Part shown: positions 60,586 to 64,000 of the stretch, in pieces
Layout: each line of letters opens with the position of its first letter
Numbering within the stretch: position 1 is the first letter of the stretch
Source: Mariniphaga sp.
GTDB taxonomy: Bacteria; Bacteroidota; Bacteroidia; Bacteroidales; Prolixibacteraceae
Length of the DNA stretch: 64,000 nucleotides
Reading direction: 5' to 3'
NCBI GenBank assembly: GCA_024636975.1
Contig: JAGXGA010000003.1
Coordinates: forward strand, 1 to 64,000
Position numbers and translations under genes: made by a program
The notes under the pieces: model-generated
Databases searched by the model: none
Told to the model about the DNA's origin: nothing
The model's input: the letters and a program-made list of their open reading frames with translations, nothing else

Positions 60586-61173
60586 TTACTTTTTCACAAA
60601 AAGATAAAAGAATATCATTCCTTTAATCTGCAACGATGTAAACTCCTTTTTCAAGAATTTTATGGCTTCGGTAATGTGGTATTCCACTGTTTTGGCCGTA
60701 ATGTCCATTTCCAGGGCGATTTCTTTTAATGACTTTTCCTCCAGTTTCTTTTTAATGAATACCTGTTTCCGCTTTTCCGGCATTCTATTTATCAGTTCAT
60801 CCAGCTTATCCAGGAGTGACTGATAATCTTCTCTTATGTCGAACTCAGATGTATTTTGAGAAATATCCAGTAAGATATCATGCCTTACCTCGTTGAACCT
60901 CGAAAGTTTATTAAACTGTTTTCGAATAGAATTTAATGCTATAGTAAACAAGTAGGATTTAAAAGAGGTTTCGGACTTAAGTTCTTTTCTATTGTTCCAG
61001 ATTTTGGTAAAAACTTCCTGCACCACATCTTCTGCCGCTTCATTAGATTTTAGATATCTAAGCGAAAACTGAAATAAAGCCTTGCTATAACGATTAAAAA
61101 GCACCCTAAAAGAATCGTGATCATCCTTTTTAAGGCCTGTAATAAGATTATAGTCGGAAGAATGGTCTTTCAC
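60586..61173 (-). CDS. RNA polymerase ECF sigma-70 factor
   Basis: FNRYSKALFQFSLRYLKSNEAAEDVVQEVFTKIWNNR and region 4 KSLKEIALEMDITAKTVEYHITEAIKFLKKEF. Confidence 0.95.
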   Translation of the reverse strand: MKDHSSDYNLITGLKKDDHDSFRVLFNRYSKALFQFSLRYLKSNEAAEDVVQEVFTKIWNNRKELKSETSFKSYLFTIALNSIRKQFNKLSRFNEVRHDILLDISQNTSEFDIREDYQSLLDKLDELINRMPEKRKQVFIKKKLEEKSLKEIALEMDITAKTVEYHITEAIKFLKKEFTSLQIKGMIFFYLFVKK

Positions 61174-61605
61174 TGTCCTTTAGTTTAAATCTTCCACGAA
61201 GATAAAAAACAATTATTTGATAATGAAATTCTCTTAGATTATAACAATTAAATATGTGCACCTTAAAAACATAGCAACTTTATATCTATAAGGATCTTTT
61301 TTTTAAATGCAATATGCAATTCATAGCATTCTGATACTTTCATGTTAGGGATATAATACCGACAGCGGAAGTCTGACGCAGGTATTACTCTGTAATATAT
61401 TCTTGTGAAATTTTGTAGGACCTATAGATTTGCCAGCAGGTATTACAGGTGATGAATTTCGAGATTACTGACCCCAATAGAGCGGATGAGTCCTTCATCA
61501 TACAATTAGAATATCAAAGTTCTATCAGTGAACTTAATGCATTCTCAGTTTTAAGACTCTTCTACTTTGTTTCAGCATTCGTAACTACTCAGGTCAATTT
61601 AATGA

Positions 61606-63015
61606 TTAATACCTGTTCTTGAAAGAATATTCATTTTTACCTGTAGCAACATTAATGGCAAATCTAATTGATTCAGATGGATTACCACCTTTCTTGATTA
61701 TGGTATCAACAACAGATCGCAATATTGCAAATATTTCTGCTCCTCTTTCAGAACGAAAACCACCAGAAACTTTTTGCTTTACCTTCAGGTTACGGATTGC
61801 ACGTTCCGAACCATTATTATCATATGGCACATCTGGATAAAACAGAAAGTTGAATACTTGGTTCTTTCGTTTCTTTAGCCTTTTCCTGAAAGGGATTATT
61901 TTAGAATATCTCTCTGGTAATTGTTGGTCAATCAGCTGATCAAACTTAATGAGTAAATCACTTCTTTCTTTATTTGGCAAATCATACTGTTCGGGAGTCA
62001 TTTTATTTTTCAGATTTATTGCACTTGACAATATTTCTTTCATTTCCGTCACCCATTTGATTTTGTACAACTCCTGGAGAAAGTTCAATTCTCTCAGTAA
62101 GTGCGCCAGACAAAGCTGGTGTCTTTTGGCTGGAGTTTTTAGTTGTGCTGCCCATGAGTCGCTTACTAATGTCGCATGGGGAAATCCATCAGGGAAGTTT
62201 TCCATGACTGCTGCAAAACCCCTGCTTTGTGAAATTGCGATATAGGTTGCTTGCAGGGTCTGCCAGGTCCATGCCCAGGATTTGTCTTTTTTCACTTTAA
62301 CGCCAGTTTCATCACCACCGATTGTAATGGCTCTTGAAATCTCTTCTTTTATACCTTTGTATATTGGAAGAACCATATTGGCTGCTTTGTTTAGCAAGTT
62401 ATATATGGTGCCCTCGCTCATGGAAACATTTGTTATGCTTTTTATAAGTTCTGATAAACGATTGTAGGGTACATATTGGCGGGAACTTAAATAGGCTGTC
62501 AGTGAAATTAAATTATTTCCGTATTGTACAGGGGCCGTGACACTGGCTGGATAATTTCCTGTAGTAACACATCCGCAGCTGCATTTTAATTGAAAAATCT
62601 GGTGTTCAACAATGCTGGCTTTAATTACTGGTATGTCTATTACTTGTCTTTTTCCAATCATTTGGTATGCTTCTTCAGAGTGAATCTTACCACATCGCGA
62701 GCAGGTTTCATTTGGTTTGTGTTCTATTACATTGTCAGGATTAGGTGACATCAGTAGTGTTTCTCCTTTGTGTCCTGGTTGCCCACCTGATTTCTTATTG
62801 CTCTTTTCACGAAGGCTTTGGTTTTTTTTATGGTACATATCCTGAGATGGAGGAAGGGAACTGTTACCACTGTTTTTATGTGTTTTGAGCCAGTTAACTT
62901 CAGCCTGAAGCGTCTGGACTTGTGCTGTCAAGGTATCAACCTTTATCAAAAGATCATAAACTAAATCTACCAGTTGTTCTTTGTCCAGCTTTCTTAATTC
63001 CTCTTTTGAAACCAT
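61606..63015 (-). mobile_element. IS66-family transposase (TnpC-type)
   Basis: Coiled coil plus KTHKNSGNSSLPPSQD, zinc-finger CSRCGKIH, GGDETGVKVKKDKSWAWTWQT, SDSWAAQLKTPAKRHQLCLAHLLREL and NNGSERAIRNLKVKQKVSGGFRSERGA. Confidence 0.95.
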
Positions 63016-63300
63016 TAGTTCTTTGCTTTATCCAAAGATCGGTAGGAATATCACCTCTATGCAAATTTTTTGACAACTCATTATAAACACCTGAAGCATT
63101 GGTTATCAACAACATTTAACTCCAAAGTACGATTTTTAAGTTGAACCTCAATGAGAATTGCATATATGAAATCAAATCTCAAAAATCACCTTCACTTCAA
63201 GGAAATTGAGTTACAGGAAAAAAATTGTGATTCTTATTTTTATTAGATTTGTTCCCATCATGTACCTGATTAGTTACCAGCATTCTAACGTGATTTTTTA

Positions 63301-63467
63301 AAAGTGTTGCTTGTTGCAACTCTTGCTATCCAAATGTTTTCAGAGGCTTAAGACAAATTTAGGGTGCAACACGTGTAAAAAACTAATCCATTGCAATATT
63401 GCACCTTTAAATGTAAAAAATCACTATAAATAAGACTTTTACCCACCCTGCAACATGCAACACTTTT
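63301..63467. repeat. unit bounded by an 18/19-match inverted repeat (about 167 bp)
   Basis: AAAAGTGTTGCTTGTTGCA (63301-63319) against TGCAACATGCAACACTTTT (63449-63467). Confidence 0.7.
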
Positions 63468-63572
63468 CAACTTGTTATGCTTTTTAAAGAAATACCTAAC
63501 CCGCATGAAAGGATAAAATTAATATCACAAAATGTTTGTATATAACTATCACAAGAAGTAATATAGATTCAG

Positions 63573-63678
63573 AGTTGTCATACAATTGCTAAAGGAATAT
63601 CACATCATGTAACCCTGTTGTAACAGTTGTAACACAATTATTACATTGACAAAACAGATGTAGCACAGTTGTCATACA
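63573..63678. repeat. short direct repeats in noncoding tail
   Basis: AGTTGTCATACA at 63573-63584 and 63667-63678; GTTGTAACA in tandem at 63617-63634. Confidence 0.7.
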
Positions 63679-63876
63679 CATATCACACGCATACACGTTG
63701 TAAACAGGGTGAAAACAAACTGAAAACATATTACCCTCCAATTCAAAAAGCTATAAGTAACCGCGCAACCATCTAATATACAAAACAGTACACTAAGACA
63801 GAAAAGAAGAAAAAGATATAGAGCAATCATCTTTCAATTGAATCGTTAACCAGTCTTGTCTATGTAGTCTATTACA

Positions 63877-64000
63877 TGATACTGATGTAACACCTTAATG
63901 GATAGTATGGTACAAGAAATACCCAGAGTTTGTCACAATTAAGTATAGACTATTTATCCTAAAATAGACTATCCATAGACTTTGCGTGGACTGGCTGTAG
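63877..64000. repeat. noncoding module B with ATAGACT repeats, diverged copy of 40335-40460
   Basis: ATAGACT at 63945-63951, 63964-63970 and 63975-63981; inverted copy AGTCTAT just upstream at 63866-63872; colinear with module A. Confidence 0.8.

Noticed and set aside
63020-64000. CRISPR array in the repeat-rich tail
   Set aside because: Repeats are short (7-19 bp), irregularly spaced and partly inverted; no cas genes in the window.
1-64000. tRNA or rRNA genes
   Set aside because: None recognised by eye; a covariance-model search would be needed to exclude them.

Overview
This 64 kb window looks like a chromosome segment from a Bacteroidota member, judging by TAnnTTTG promoters, T9SS-type C-termini, SusC/SusD proteins and ECF/FecR pairs. 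From left to right it contains: (1) the tail of an IS630-like transposase and a small secreted protein; (2) two large regulators, one AraC-type and one SARP/BTAD-type, that share a TolB-N/FlgO-like plus TPR body, flanking a GlcD/GlpC-type FAD/Fe-S oxidase and a three-gene cluster (beta-propeller lipoprotein, flavin amine oxidase, BBE-type FAD oxidase); (3) a partly decayed polysaccharide region (T9SS protein, GH16, GH10, a twice-frameshifted SusD remnant, sugar isomerase/epimerase, sulfatase); (4) housekeeping-like genes (cold-shock protein, acyl-CoA dehydrogenase, GT2, plug-only TonB protein, GH95, a putative transcarboxylase operon, FkbM methyltransferase); (5) an integrase-led mobile-element module (integrase, HTH, nuclease-like, DUF3987, DUF6371-like primase); (6) a co-directional ECF/FecR-controlled polysaccharide utilization locus with SusC, SusD, GH127, GH172, an MGH1-like glycosidase, an unknown lipoprotein and two paralogous TIM-barrel-like/SUMF1-like fusion proteins; (7) an IS66-type transposase and a repeat-rich noncoding tail whose last ~125 bp resembles the sequence just after the primase gene about 23.5 kb upstream. 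The most interesting items are the two GH-like/SUMF1-like fusions and the unknown lipoprotein in the PUL, the duplicated noncoding module bracketing the PUL, the soluble transcarboxylase-like operon with a small unknown protein, and the fossil 3' end of a GlcD-type gene. All family calls were made by eye from sequence motifs; no database search was run.
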